NCBI GenBank assembly: GCA_964632135.1
Contig: CAZWEI010000035.1
Span: forward strand, 1 to 13,306
Direction of reading: 5' to 3'
Length of the DNA stretch: 13,306 bases
Origin: JBFMAP01 sp964632135
GTDB lineage: Archaea > Micrarchaeota > Micrarchaeia > Burarchaeales > JBFMAP01
A program made the translations under genes and the position numbers. Position 1 is the first letter of the stretch, and each line of letters starts with the position of its first letter. The notes beneath the pieces are model-generated. The model did not search any database. It had not been told where the DNA came from and was given only the letters and a program-made list of their open reading frames with translations. Positions 1-6,828 of the stretch are shown piece by piece.

Positions 1-33
1 TTATCCGGCGATAGGTTTAAAAGTCTCTATCTC

Positions 34-72
34 TATAAATTAATACTATTCCTCGGCATTTATTTGGGGGTG
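34..72 (+). promoter_or_regulatory. Putative TATA box and ribosome binding site of the first gene
   Basis: A TATA-like TATAAATTA lies at 34-42. Archaeal transcription normally starts about 25 bases downstream, which would be near 62-66. A strong Shine-Dalgarno-like GGGGGTGA at 65-72 stands five bases before the GTG start at 78 and is the main reason for choosing that start. The two signals are very close, so the leader would be short. A second TATA-like stretch, GTTTAAAAG at 15-23, is an alternative. Confidence 0.4.
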
Positions 73-77
73 AATTT

Positions 78-563
78 GTGAATAAACTCAAAAAAGTAGA
101 TACTAGAAAAATCAACCCAGATTTTCCAATTATTCTAGACAGCGGCATTCTCCCGATAACCCATCCTATTTTTGGCAGCAAGGCGGCGCAGAAACCAATT
201 TCCGCAATTCTAACCGACATACGCGCCAAGGCGAATCCAAGTCCCCTTGCACTCGACGCAACCGATTTCAAAAAACTCGAAGACGTTATCCCAAAAATTA
301 GTGTTATGCTGTTGAAATTCAAAAATAGCAATGCGCTTTCTATTTTGGAAAAAGCAAATCTCGACGTTGATCTGGAGTATTTGTCCGCCATGGCAAAGGA
401 GCGATACACCAACCGAACCAGGATGGATGCTCTGGAAAGAACCTTTAAAAGCGTCGAAAAAATGGAGAAGGCGCTCGATAAATCCAAGTCAGCAACAAAT
501 GAGCGTGCGCCATTCAACTCCGAAGCTATCGATACTTCTTTCGTCTATTTTGAGGAGCCGTAA
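78..563 (+). CDS. Hypothetical protein, 161 residues, unrecognised
   Basis: I do not recognise this protein. It starts with GTG behind a strong GGGGGTGA ribosome binding site. It is hydrophilic and lysine-rich, with no signal peptide, membrane segment, cysteine pair or obvious catalytic motif. Residues from about 60 to 140 look largely helical, with charged heptad-like stretches (for example FKSVEKMEKALDKSKS) that could form a coiled coil. The tail after residue 140 looks disordered and ends in acidic and aromatic residues (SFVYFEEP). Codon use is more A/T-rich than in the conserved genes of the window and nearly lacks their GCGC/CGCG words, so the gene may be lineage-specific or acquired. 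It lies on the same strand as ftsZ2a but about 210 bases away, with structured DNA and a separate promoter between, so co-transcription is not evident. A longer antisense open frame over it is rich in Ser, Leu and Ile and looks like a shadow. Confidence 0.65.
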   Translation: MNKLKKVDTRKINPDFPIILDSGILPITHPIFGSKAAQKPISAILTDIRAKANPSPLALDATDFKKLEDVIPKISVMLLKFKNSNALSILEKANLDVDLEYLSAMAKERYTNRTRMDALERTFKSVEKMEKALDKSKSATNERAPFNSEAIDTSFVYFEEP

Positions 564-625
564 GCCGACATTACGCGTGTTAGCGCTTTGTCCTTTATTT
601 CTTCACAATTGTTAATTTTCTATAC

Positions 626-657
626 GCGCAATTTTTTGCTGCGTGCAAAAAATGCGC
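626..657. repeat. Inverted repeat 1 (long A/T-centred hairpin)
   Basis: The left arm is GCGCA (626-630), a one-base bulge (A631), then TTTTTTGC (632-639). The right arm is GCAAAAAATGCGC (645-657). This gives about 13 base pairs around a five-base loop, TGCGT. The T-run on the plus strand could also help terminate transcripts of the upstream gene. Its right foot GCGC (654-657) is shared with the next inverted repeat, so the two structures exclude each other. Confidence 0.65.
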
Positions 658-684
658 ATTTGCGCGTCGGCGCGCAAATTGCGC
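654..684. repeat. Inverted repeat 2, overlapping repeat 1
   Basis: ATTTGCGCG (658-666) pairs perfectly with CGCGCAAAT (671-679) across a TCGG loop. With one bulged T (680) the stem extends to GCGC (654-657) on GCGC (681-684). It is followed by seven T residues at 696-702. It lies upstream of the predicted ftsZ2a TATA box, so it is either a 3' structure of the preceding transcript or a DNA-level site. Confidence 0.65.
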
Positions 685-699
685 GCGCGTTCGGATTTT

Positions 700-719
700 T
701 TTCGCGCGGGAACGCGAAA
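700..719. repeat. Inverted repeat 3
   Basis: TTTCGCG (700-706) pairs with CGCGAAA (713-719) around a six-base loop. It ends about ten bases before the predicted BRE of the ftsZ2a promoter and has the same A/T-plus-CGCG make-up as the two repeats before it. It could be an operator-like site or part of the upstream transcript's terminator. Confidence 0.45.
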
Positions 720-728
720 TCACGAGAC

Positions 729-744
729 CGAAAGGTATTTAAAT
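729..744 (+). promoter_or_regulatory. Archaeal promoter (BRE + TATA) of ftsZ2a
   Basis: A purine-rich BRE-like CGAAAGG (729-735) directly precedes a TATA box TATTTAAAT (736-744). A start 25-27 bases downstream falls near 765-768, only about ten bases before the ATG at 778. The transcript would thus be almost leaderless, with at most a weak GGCGAT (768-773) as ribosome binding site. This is the clearest promoter in the window. Confidence 0.65.
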
Positions 745-777
745 GGGTAATAATCGTAAGATAAGTCGGCGATCAGT

Positions 778-1836
778 ATGGATAGTTTGGTAAATTCTGT
801 ACTTGGCGAGCGCGAGCCCGCAACCGAATATACTTCCGAACAAATAAAGATTGTGACAGTTGGTGTAGGGGGAGCAGGGAACAACACAATAAACCGTCTC
901 ATACGCGCAGGCGTAAAGGGAACGGAGTTACTGGCCGTGAACACGGACAGACAACACCTCAACATGATAGACGAGAGATCCAAGAAGATCCTCATAGGCA
1001 AGAGCATAACCAAGGGGTTGGGTGCAGGCGGTTACCCTGACATAGGGACAAAGGCCGCAGAAGTGGACAGGCCGATGCTTGAGAAGGAGCTTGCAGGCGC
1101 GCATCTAGTGTTTCTCTGTGCGGGTATGGGTGGAGGAACCGGAACTGGTGCTGCACCCGTGATAGCCGAGATAGCAAAGGAGCAGGGCGCGATTACAGTC
1201 GCGATGGTCACCTACCCGTTCAACTTGGAGCGGGCAAGAAGGATAAAGGCGGACGATGGAATCGCGAAACTCCGCAAGGTAACGGATTCCGTGATCATAC
1301 TCGACAACAACCGACTCGTGAAACTCGTTCCAAACCTACCGATGAACGAGGCTTTTTCTGTCGCTGACGAGATTCTGGCAAAGGCGATTGGCGGTCTCGT
1401 GTGGACAATCACCCAGCCGAGCCTGATAAACATTGACTTCGCAGACGTCCGCTCGATAATGGGCGGGGGCGGGGTCGGATTCATAGCGGTTGGCGAGGGC
1501 AAGGGCAACGACAAGGTCACCGGCGCGTCCGAAGGCGTCCTGAAGAACAGGCTGCTGGACGTGGACTTCGAGGGCGCTGGCGGAGCGTTGATACACATAT
1601 CAGGAGGCTCTGACCTCACTCTTGGCGACGCGATCAAATCCGGGGAAATCGTGACCGAGAGGATGGACCCGCAGGCGAACGTGAAGTGGGGCGCGCGACT
1701 CGTGCCAGGGTACGATGGAAAGATAGAAATAGTTGCCATCGTCACCGGCGTGAGGGGCGCGAGCATCCTCGGAAAGATGATCGACGAGCCGAGCCGCGAG
1801 AGCATTCCTGTGTCCGACATTGAAATCATAGGATAG
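778..1836 (+). CDS. ftsZ2: Cell division GTPase FtsZ, FtsZ2-type (copy a)
   Basis: This is a tubulin-like GTPase that polymerises into the division ring in the cytoplasm. Seen in the sequence: the nucleotide loop GVGGAGNN (residues 29-36), the tubulin signature GGGTGTG (118-124), the LDNNRL segment (175-180) and the T7 loop NIDFAD (218-223), whose acidic residues complete the GTPase site of the neighbouring subunit. LDNNRL and PFNLERAR (147-154) are as I recall them from haloarchaeal FtsZ2; FtsZ1 has IPNDKL there. At 352 residues it has a full core but only a short tail, ending in SDIEIIG, with no long linker. The ATG fits a near-leaderless transcript from the TATA box at 736-744. The next gene downstream is a close paralogue, 118 bases away. 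FtsZ identity is near certain; the FtsZ2 assignment is by motif, not by a tree. Confidence 0.96.
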   Translation: MDSLVNSVLGEREPATEYTSEQIKIVTVGVGGAGNNTINRLIRAGVKGTELLAVNTDRQHLNMIDERSKKILIGKSITKGLGAGGYPDIGTKAAEVDRPMLEKELAGAHLVFLCAGMGGGTGTGAAPVIAEIAKEQGAITVAMVTYPFNLERARRIKADDGIAKLRKVTDSVIILDNNRLVKLVPNLPMNEAFSVADEILAKAIGGLVWTITQPSLINIDFADVRSIMGGGGVGFIAVGEGKGNDKVTGASEGVLKNRLLDVDFEGAGGALIHISGGSDLTLGDAIKSGEIVTERMDPQANVKWGARLVPGYDGKIEIVAIVTGVRGASILGKMIDEPSRESIPVSDIEIIG

Positions 1837-1918
1837 TCACGCGTACGCGCAAACATGCGCGACAAACGAAAGGCGACCAAGTAGGAAAGCAACCGGTATA
1901 GAGTAGCATAGGTATGTT

Positions 1919-1950
1919 CATCTCTGTAAACCGAGATGGTAGAAGGGTGT
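1919..1950 (+). promoter_or_regulatory. Leader hairpin and ribosome binding site of ftsZ2b
   Basis: CATCTC (1919-1924) can pair with GAGATG (1933-1938) across an eight-base loop. The stem ends four bases before AAGGGTGT (1943-1950), the ribosome binding site that fixes the ATG at 1955. A weak TATA-like GGTATAGAG lies around 1896-1904, which would start transcription close to the hairpin. Whether ftsZ2b has its own promoter or is read through from ftsZ2a cannot be settled from sequence. Confidence 0.35.
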
Positions 1951-1954
1951 TATT

Positions 1955-3025
1955 ATGGAAGGATTGATAGAAGCTGCTATACGCAATACAGGAAAACTCC
2001 CCGAGGAGTCGAAACTTATGAGCTCGGACAAAATTAGGATATTGGTTGTTGGTGTAGGGGGCGCAGGGTGCAACACGATCAATCGCCTTGCTAAGATGGG
2101 GATAAAGAGCGCTGAGACAATAGCGGTGAATACCGACCAGCTCCATCTGAGGCAGATTGATGCGACGAGGAGGTTGCTCATAGGACAAAACATCACAAAA
2201 GGATTGGGAGCCGGAGGTTTCCCAGAGGTCGCCGCGCGATGCGCTGAGGCTAGCAGGGACAAACTGCGCGAGATGCTCGCGAACACGGAACTCGTGTTCC
2301 TCGCTGCTGGAATGGGTGGAGGCACAGGAACAGGAGCAGCGCCAGTTATAGCTGAGATAGCAAAGGAGCAGGGCGCGATCGTAGTTTCGATAGTGACGTT
2401 CCCGTTCTCGCTTGAGCGCGCGAGGCTCCAGAAGGCGCAGTGGGGTATAGACCAACTTAAAAAGAACTCCGACACCGTGATAGTAATCGACAACAACCGT
2501 CTCGTGGGATACGTGCCGAACCTGCCGATGAACCAGGCTTTCGCCGTCGCGGACGAACTCACCGCGCGCGCGGTAAAAGGCATCTCGGACACGATAATGT
2601 TCCCGAGCCTTGTGAACATCGACTTCGCGGACGTGCGTGCCATCATGACGAACGCAGGCGTCGCAATCATATCCGTGGGCGATGGAAAGGGAACCGACAA
2701 GGTGGAAAGGGTAGTGAAAAACACGCTCGACCACCCGCTGCTTGACGTGGATTACACGGGCGCGAAGGGCGCGCTCATCCACATCTCAGGCGGACCGCAG
2801 CTCACGCTCGGCGAAGCCACGCAGATTGGCGAGAAACTGACGCAGGTGTTCGCAGAGGACGCGAACGTGATTTGGGGCGCGAGGCTCACCCCCGAGTTAG
2901 GGGACAGCGTTGTCGTGACCTCGATCATGACAGGAATCACATCCCCGCACATCTTGGGCCAATACGCGTCCGAGAAGGAGAGCGTGAAGTCGCCGCTCGA
3001 CCTCGAGCAGATTCAGTACCTCTGA
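1955..3025 (+). CDS. ftsZ2: Cell division GTPase FtsZ, FtsZ2-type (copy b)
   Basis: This is a second FtsZ2-type tubulin-like GTPase in tandem with the first. It keeps GVGGAGCN (residues 33-40), GGGTGTG (121-127), IDNNRL (178-183) and the T7 loop NIDFAD (221-226), so it should be an active polymerising GTPase and not a decayed copy. By eye more than half of its core residues match copy a, and the two genes share a 26-base identical stretch. The N-terminal 25 residues and the C-terminal tail (ending SPLDLEQIQYL) differ clearly from copy a, which suggests different partners or timing. The start is set by AAGGGTGT at 1943-1950. It is 356 residues long with no long C-terminal linker. A T-rich tract follows about 30 bases after the stop. 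The alternative is functional redundancy after a fairly recent duplication. Confidence 0.96.
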   Translation: MEGLIEAAIRNTGKLPEESKLMSSDKIRILVVGVGGAGCNTINRLAKMGIKSAETIAVNTDQLHLRQIDATRRLLIGQNITKGLGAGGFPEVAARCAEASRDKLREMLANTELVFLAAGMGGGTGTGAAPVIAEIAKEQGAIVVSIVTFPFSLERARLQKAQWGIDQLKKNSDTVIVIDNNRLVGYVPNLPMNQAFAVADELTARAVKGISDTIMFPSLVNIDFADVRAIMTNAGVAIISVGDGKGTDKVERVVKNTLDHPLLDVDYTGAKGALIHISGGPQLTLGEATQIGEKLTQVFAEDANVIWGARLTPELGDSVVVTSIMTGITSPHILGQYASEKESVKSPLDLEQIQYL

Positions 3026-3056
3026 ATCAAATAGGAATGGAGCGTACTGATCGCCA

Positions 3057-3120
3057 TTTCTTTTTCTTTTTATTTTCTTTATTCTTTATCTTGTTCTATT
3101 TCTTTTTATTCTATTTTCTT
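3057..3120 (+). terminator. T-rich terminator after ftsZ2b
   Basis: A stretch of about 64 bases on the plus strand is almost entirely T with scattered C and A, including several runs of four or five T. Archaeal RNA polymerase terminates at such oligo-T tracts without a hairpin. It begins about 30 bases after the ftsZ2b stop and runs into the last codons of the convergent transglutaminase-like gene. Read on the minus strand it is A-rich and would not terminate that gene. Confidence 0.65.
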
Positions 3121-5258
3121 GATTTCACCGCAAACAGCATTAACGCCAGCACGAGCATGCCGGATATGCACGGTATTTTTATCCCGCCAATGCCGCCTTC
3201 TCCTTCTTTTTTCGCGGCAGGCACTGTTATCAACTGGCTCGTTGTGAATGTGTTCCCGAACGCGTCGTCCCACGTGATTTTAAGTTCGTATCCGCCTGAC
3301 GAGACCCCGAAGCGGGTTTGGGAGAAATTAACCGGCACGTTCCTCCCGCCAACCAGTATTTTCGGATTCTTCGGCTCGCCCTTCTTGTTCAGGGTGACAA
3401 CGACTATCGTCTCGCCCTCCTCGTACTCGAACCCGACGCTGTCTATCCCGACCAGCGGCCCTTCGATTACGTTAATGCTTTCTGCGCGTTTTTCAATCTC
3501 GCCGTTTGCCTGAAGCGTTATTATGAGCGCGGTCTCGCCCCCGCCCTCTGCGAGCAGCGAGAAACTGAAATTCTGCTCGCCCGCGATGGTCGCGCGCTGC
3601 ACGCTTCCCTGGCCGCCGAATTCCACCCCGACGCTCACGCGCTCGGCAGCGTTTTCCCTGCTCGCGACGCTCACGTTCACCTGAATGCGCGCGCCTGCCG
3701 GCACTCTCGTTGGCGCGCTGAAGTTCTCAATATAAACTGTTTTGTTTCCTGTCACGACATCAAACTCAAGTTCCTTCACCCCGCCGGTTGTGGAATACAC
3801 GTAAACAGTATTCCCTCCAGCCTGCCTCGGCTTGAAGGAAAACTGCTGGGTGAGCACGGATTTTGCAAGCACGGAACCCTGCTCGTAATCAGAGACGAAC
3901 CCTATCCTCGCCGTCTGGCTGATTGAGGACGGCTTGTAAAAGACGGTCTGGTTCTCGCCAAGCGCGATGCTCGTGCTTCCCAGCCACGCGTCAAAGCCGA
4001 CCTTGTCAAGGTGCTCGGGCGTCACAGTTATCTCCTTGCTCCTGTCCTCAAGAACCACGGAGTTCAGCGTGAACGGGCACGTGTAAACGTAGTCTTTTGA
4101 GTCCGACGAGCCCGCGCGCGCAACCCACGCGACGAACCGCTCCTCGTTTGGCCTCATTACGGCATACTGTTCGTTCTGGAACGCGTCAAAGATGCCGCCG
4201 CTGCATGGCTGAAGGTTCAATCCAATCACGCGGTAGTCGTCGCTCTTTATTTTCGCGTAGAGAAGAGTCTCCTCCCCGAAGTTGAGTTTGTCCGCGCTTG
4301 CGTTAAACGCAAAATCCTTCCTTGGCGGGACCGCGCGCACGTCGCTCACCCCGACCGCCTCGACCTTCCTCCCGCCAGCGCTCTCCCGGCTGAAGGTGAG
4401 CCTCGCGCCTTCCGTCACGCTCGCGGTCGCCTCGCTTCCAACCACCTCGCCTGCTGACATGTAAAGTTCGATGTGCGTGGCGTCAAGATTTCCGACTTCG
4501 AGCCACGTGGGATCCACGGGCACCCATTTCCCGACGTACGCCTCGGCCCACCTGTGCCCCATCCACCCGTCCTTTGAATTGTAGGCATAACCCGAAACAA
4601 GGCGCGCGGGAATGTTGACCGACCTGGCAAGCGCCACGAAGAGCGCGCTGTACTCCACGCATACCCCGCGCCTGTTCTGAAGAACCCAGAGCGCGTCCTT
4701 CTCCTGCCCGACCATCGACTCATCGTATTTCAAATTCCCGTAAACCCAGACCGCGAGCCTCGCCACCCTTTCGAAATCGTCCCTTGAACCCGCGATTATC
4801 TGCTGTGAGAGGTTCTTCATCTCCCCGCTGTCGCTCTGGATGTCCGCGCTCGGCTGCGCGTATGTCTCGAGTTCGTAAGGCACGACGAAAGATTCCGGAA
4901 GCTCCGTTGTCGCGCGCGCAATCGTCCTGACCTTGGCGCTTGCCGAATAGGAATACGGATTCGCCGGGTTTTCCTCGGCAATGCTCGCGAACGCGTTGCC
5001 CTCCTGGTCGCGCACTAAAGTTCCAGGGCCCTTGTACTCCACGTTTTGGTACTCTGTCAGGCGCGGAATCGACACGTTCAGCCGCAGGCTGGTCATCTGC
5101 CCGCCGACCGCTGCCACCTGCCCGTTCTCAACGACTTCAGAATCAAGCCTGTTCACGAGCACCGGCTCGGTTATGTCGGTGACGGCAACAGCTGCAAAAG
5201 AGACAATAGACAACTGTAATACAAGCAGCAGTACGAAAATTTTCGCTTTGCTCGCCAT
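3111..5258 (-). CDS. Secreted, membrane-anchored transglutaminase-like protein
   Basis: This is a predicted cell-surface protein of 715 residues. It has an N-terminal signal peptide (residues 1-24, hydrophobic from 7), a beta-rich N-terminal region, a transglutaminase/cysteine-protease-like core (about 150-255), long beta-sandwich-like regions (about 290-680) and a C-terminal membrane anchor (about 696-711) followed by VKSRK. The core has a complete catalytic triad: Cys200 in RRGVCVEYSALF, His235 in GHRWAEAYV and Asp249 in PVDPTW. The family includes peptidases and cross-linking enzymes, and the substrate cannot be read from sequence. I count nine N-x-S/T sequons, which fits an archaeal surface glycoprotein. 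It is the last gene of the operon, six bases after the AMP phosphorylase stop; its ribosome binding site (GGGAG, about 12 bases before the ATG) would lie inside that gene. No terminator is seen on its strand. The link to AMP metabolism seems transcriptional, not functional. Confidence 0.9.
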   Translation of the reverse strand: MASKAKIFVLLLVLQLSIVSFAAVAVTDITEPVLVNRLDSEVVENGQVAAVGGQMTSLRLNVSIPRLTEYQNVEYKGPGTLVRDQEGNAFASIAEENPANPYSYSASAKVRTIARATTELPESFVVPYELETYAQPSADIQSDSGEMKNLSQQIIAGSRDDFERVARLAVWVYGNLKYDESMVGQEKDALWVLQNRRGVCVEYSALFVALARSVNIPARLVSGYAYNSKDGWMGHRWAEAYVGKWVPVDPTWLEVGNLDATHIELYMSAGEVVGSEATASVTEGARLTFSRESAGGRKVEAVGVSDVRAVPPRKDFAFNASADKLNFGEETLLYAKIKSDDYRVIGLNLQPCSGGIFDAFQNEQYAVMRPNEERFVAWVARAGSSDSKDYVYTCPFTLNSVVLEDRSKEITVTPEHLDKVGFDAWLGSTSIALGENQTVFYKPSSISQTARIGFVSDYEQGSVLAKSVLTQQFSFKPRQAGGNTVYVYSTTGGVKELEFDVVTGNKTVYIENFSAPTRVPAGARIQVNVSVASRENAAERVSVGVEFGGQGSVQRATIAGEQNFSFSLLAEGGGETALIITLQANGEIEKRAESINVIEGPLVGIDSVGFEYEEGETIVVVTLNKKGEPKNPKILVGGRNVPVNFSQTRFGVSSGGYELKITWDDAFGNTFTTSQLITVPAAKKEGEGGIGGIKIPCISGMLVLALMLFAVKSRK

Positions 5259-5264
5259 CTTGAA

Positions 5265-6806
5265 TCAGTACTCCCTTACCGTTTTCAGCACGACCTTCTG
5301 TAGCTCCACGGGCTCCGTCATCTCGGCAATCTTTATCGCAAAATCCAACTTCGACTCGCTGCACGCGAATATCTCGAAAAGCGTATCCCCTGCGCGCACC
5401 TTGTCCCCGTGCTCGCAGTGTAGGATGGCCCCGGCGCCCTTGTCCTTTGGCGCGCCCGCCGCGCGCGCTATTTTCGCTATAAGCCTGTTGTCAACGTGCT
5501 CAACCCTGCCGCCTTTCATCGCCTTTATCGCGTGCCTGCACCCGCCGATAGGCAGGTCATCAACGCGGATTTTCGGGTCCCCTCCCTGGGCCTCGATGAT
5601 TTCCATCATCTTCGCGTACGCCTTTCCTGATTTGATGAGGTCAAGCGCGACTTTTGTCCCCCTTCCCACGCTAACCTCCCCGCACAACTCAAGTAGCGCG
5701 CCCGCCAGTTGGCAGCTCTTTTCGGTCAGGTCCGTGGGACCCTCGTTTCTGAGCGAGCGCAGCACATCCCTGCACTCGAGCGCAGGCCCTATACCCTCGC
5801 CGACAGGGTCGCTGCCGTCAGTTATGAAGCATTCTATTTTCATACCCAGTTTAGCGCCTATCTCGAGGAAGTCGCGCGCAAGGCTGTTCGCCTCCTTCAG
5901 GTCCTCTATCTTCGTGCCCCTGCCGACCGGAATGTCAATGACAACATATTCCGCGCCCACTGATTTCTTTTTCGCGAGAATTGAGGAAAGAAGAACGCCT
6001 TTAGGGTCAAGCCTCATGGAATTTCGCACCTTTATCATCTTGTCGTCCGCAGCAGCGAGGTTGATCGCGCCTCCCCACACGATGCATCCGCGCGTCTTCA
6101 GAACTATTTTGCGCGTCTCCTCGAGCCCGAACGTGACGGGCGCGAGCACCTCCATCGTGTCCGCGGTCCCAGAAGCCGAGGTTATTGAGCGCGAGGATGT
6201 TTTCGGTATGTAAAGCCCGGCTGCTGCTATTATCGGCACGAGCACCATCGTCGTCCTGTTTCCGGCGACCCCGCCGCTGCAGTGCTTGTCCACCACGGGA
6301 TGGACCCCGAGGTTCAGCTGCCCTCCGGACGCGGCGATCGCCTCCGTGAGATAAACCGTCTCGTCAGTGCTCATCCCGCGGATATATGTCGAAGTTATGA
6401 AGGCCGCGAGTTCGACCGCGCTCAGCTTGTTCTCCATCATCTCGCCGATTATCGTGTTCGTTTCCTCGCGCGAAAGCGCCCGCCCCTCCATCTTCTTCTT
6501 TATATAATCAATAGAAACCGGATAGTTTACGGACTTTATCTCTATCAAATCCCCGCTGCGCGCTCCTAATTTTTCGCTCACGTCTGCAAAAAGCCCGACC
6601 TCGCCGTTCCCGACGAGCGTGTTGCTCAAATCAACTATACACACCATCTCGTTGTTTCCGCGCTTTATGCTCACCCGCTCGGTCATGCTCACGTCGAGCT
6701 GGCGCGCCTCATCATCGTTGAAAACGACTATGTTCTGCCCGGCCTCGATGTCAAAGCACTTCGCGCGCAGCCTGCTCACGATTGGAATCTCGATGTTGTT
6801 CGCCAT
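5265..6806 (-). CDS. deoA: AMP phosphorylase
   Basis: This enzyme phosphorolyses AMP (and usually other NMPs) to ribose-1,5-bisphosphate and the free base, the first step of the archaeal route that feeds nucleotides into RuBisCO. The 513 residues match the usual length of about 500. The family's N-terminal domain (about 1-85), absent from ordinary thymidine phosphorylases, is present. The phosphorylase core follows, with the phosphate-binding DKHCSGGVAGN (173-183), KTSSRSITS (202-210) and SGTADTMEVL (212-221). A C-terminal domain has GAGAILHCEHGDKV, as in pyrimidine phosphorylases. It lies 22 bases after the isomerase that uses its product, and GGGGAG serves as ribosome binding site. This gene order strongly supports AMP phosphorylase over thymidine phosphorylase. 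The symbol deoA is the annotation convention for this family in archaea. Confidence 0.95.
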   Translation of the reverse strand: MANNIEIPIVSRLRAKCFDIEAGQNIVVFNDDEARQLDVSMTERVSIKRGNNEMVCIVDLSNTLVGNGEVGLFADVSEKLGARSGDLIEIKSVNYPVSIDYIKKKMEGRALSREETNTIIGEMMENKLSAVELAAFITSTYIRGMSTDETVYLTEAIAASGGQLNLGVHPVVDKHCSGGVAGNRTTMVLVPIIAAAGLYIPKTSSRSITSASGTADTMEVLAPVTFGLEETRKIVLKTRGCIVWGGAINLAAADDKMIKVRNSMRLDPKGVLLSSILAKKKSVGAEYVVIDIPVGRGTKIEDLKEANSLARDFLEIGAKLGMKIECFITDGSDPVGEGIGPALECRDVLRSLRNEGPTDLTEKSCQLAGALLELCGEVSVGRGTKVALDLIKSGKAYAKMMEIIEAQGGDPKIRVDDLPIGGCRHAIKAMKGGRVEHVDNRLIAKIARAAGAPKDKGAGAILHCEHGDKVRAGDTLFEIFACSESKLDFAIKIAEMTEPVELQKVVLKTVREY

Positions 6807-6828
6807 TTCCTTCTCCCCATTTCCTAAC

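Noticed and set aside
17..517. Antisense open frame of 166 codons over the first gene
   Set aside because: Its product is rich in Ser, Leu and Ile with no domain pattern, and the plus-strand gene has a strong ribosome binding site and a more protein-like composition.
1840..1849. Palindrome CGCGTACGCG just after the ftsZ2a stop
   Set aside because: It is short, has no loop, no T-run follows, and CGCG words abound in the window; not enough for a terminator or operator call.
1212..2782. Long antisense open frames across both ftsZ2 genes
   Set aside because: They lie opposite highly conserved FtsZ coding sequence and give low-complexity products; they are shadows of GC-biased codon use.
2872..3513. 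Plus-strand frame with a Phe/Leu-rich hydrophobic stretch that looks like a membrane protein
   Set aside because: The hydrophobic stretch is only the T-rich terminator translated, and the rest overlaps FtsZ2b and the antisense of the transglutaminase-like gene.
4981..6213. 410-codon plus-strand frame
   Set aside because: It is antisense to the well-identified AMP phosphorylase and the transglutaminase-like gene; the product is Ser/Pro/Ala-rich without motifs.
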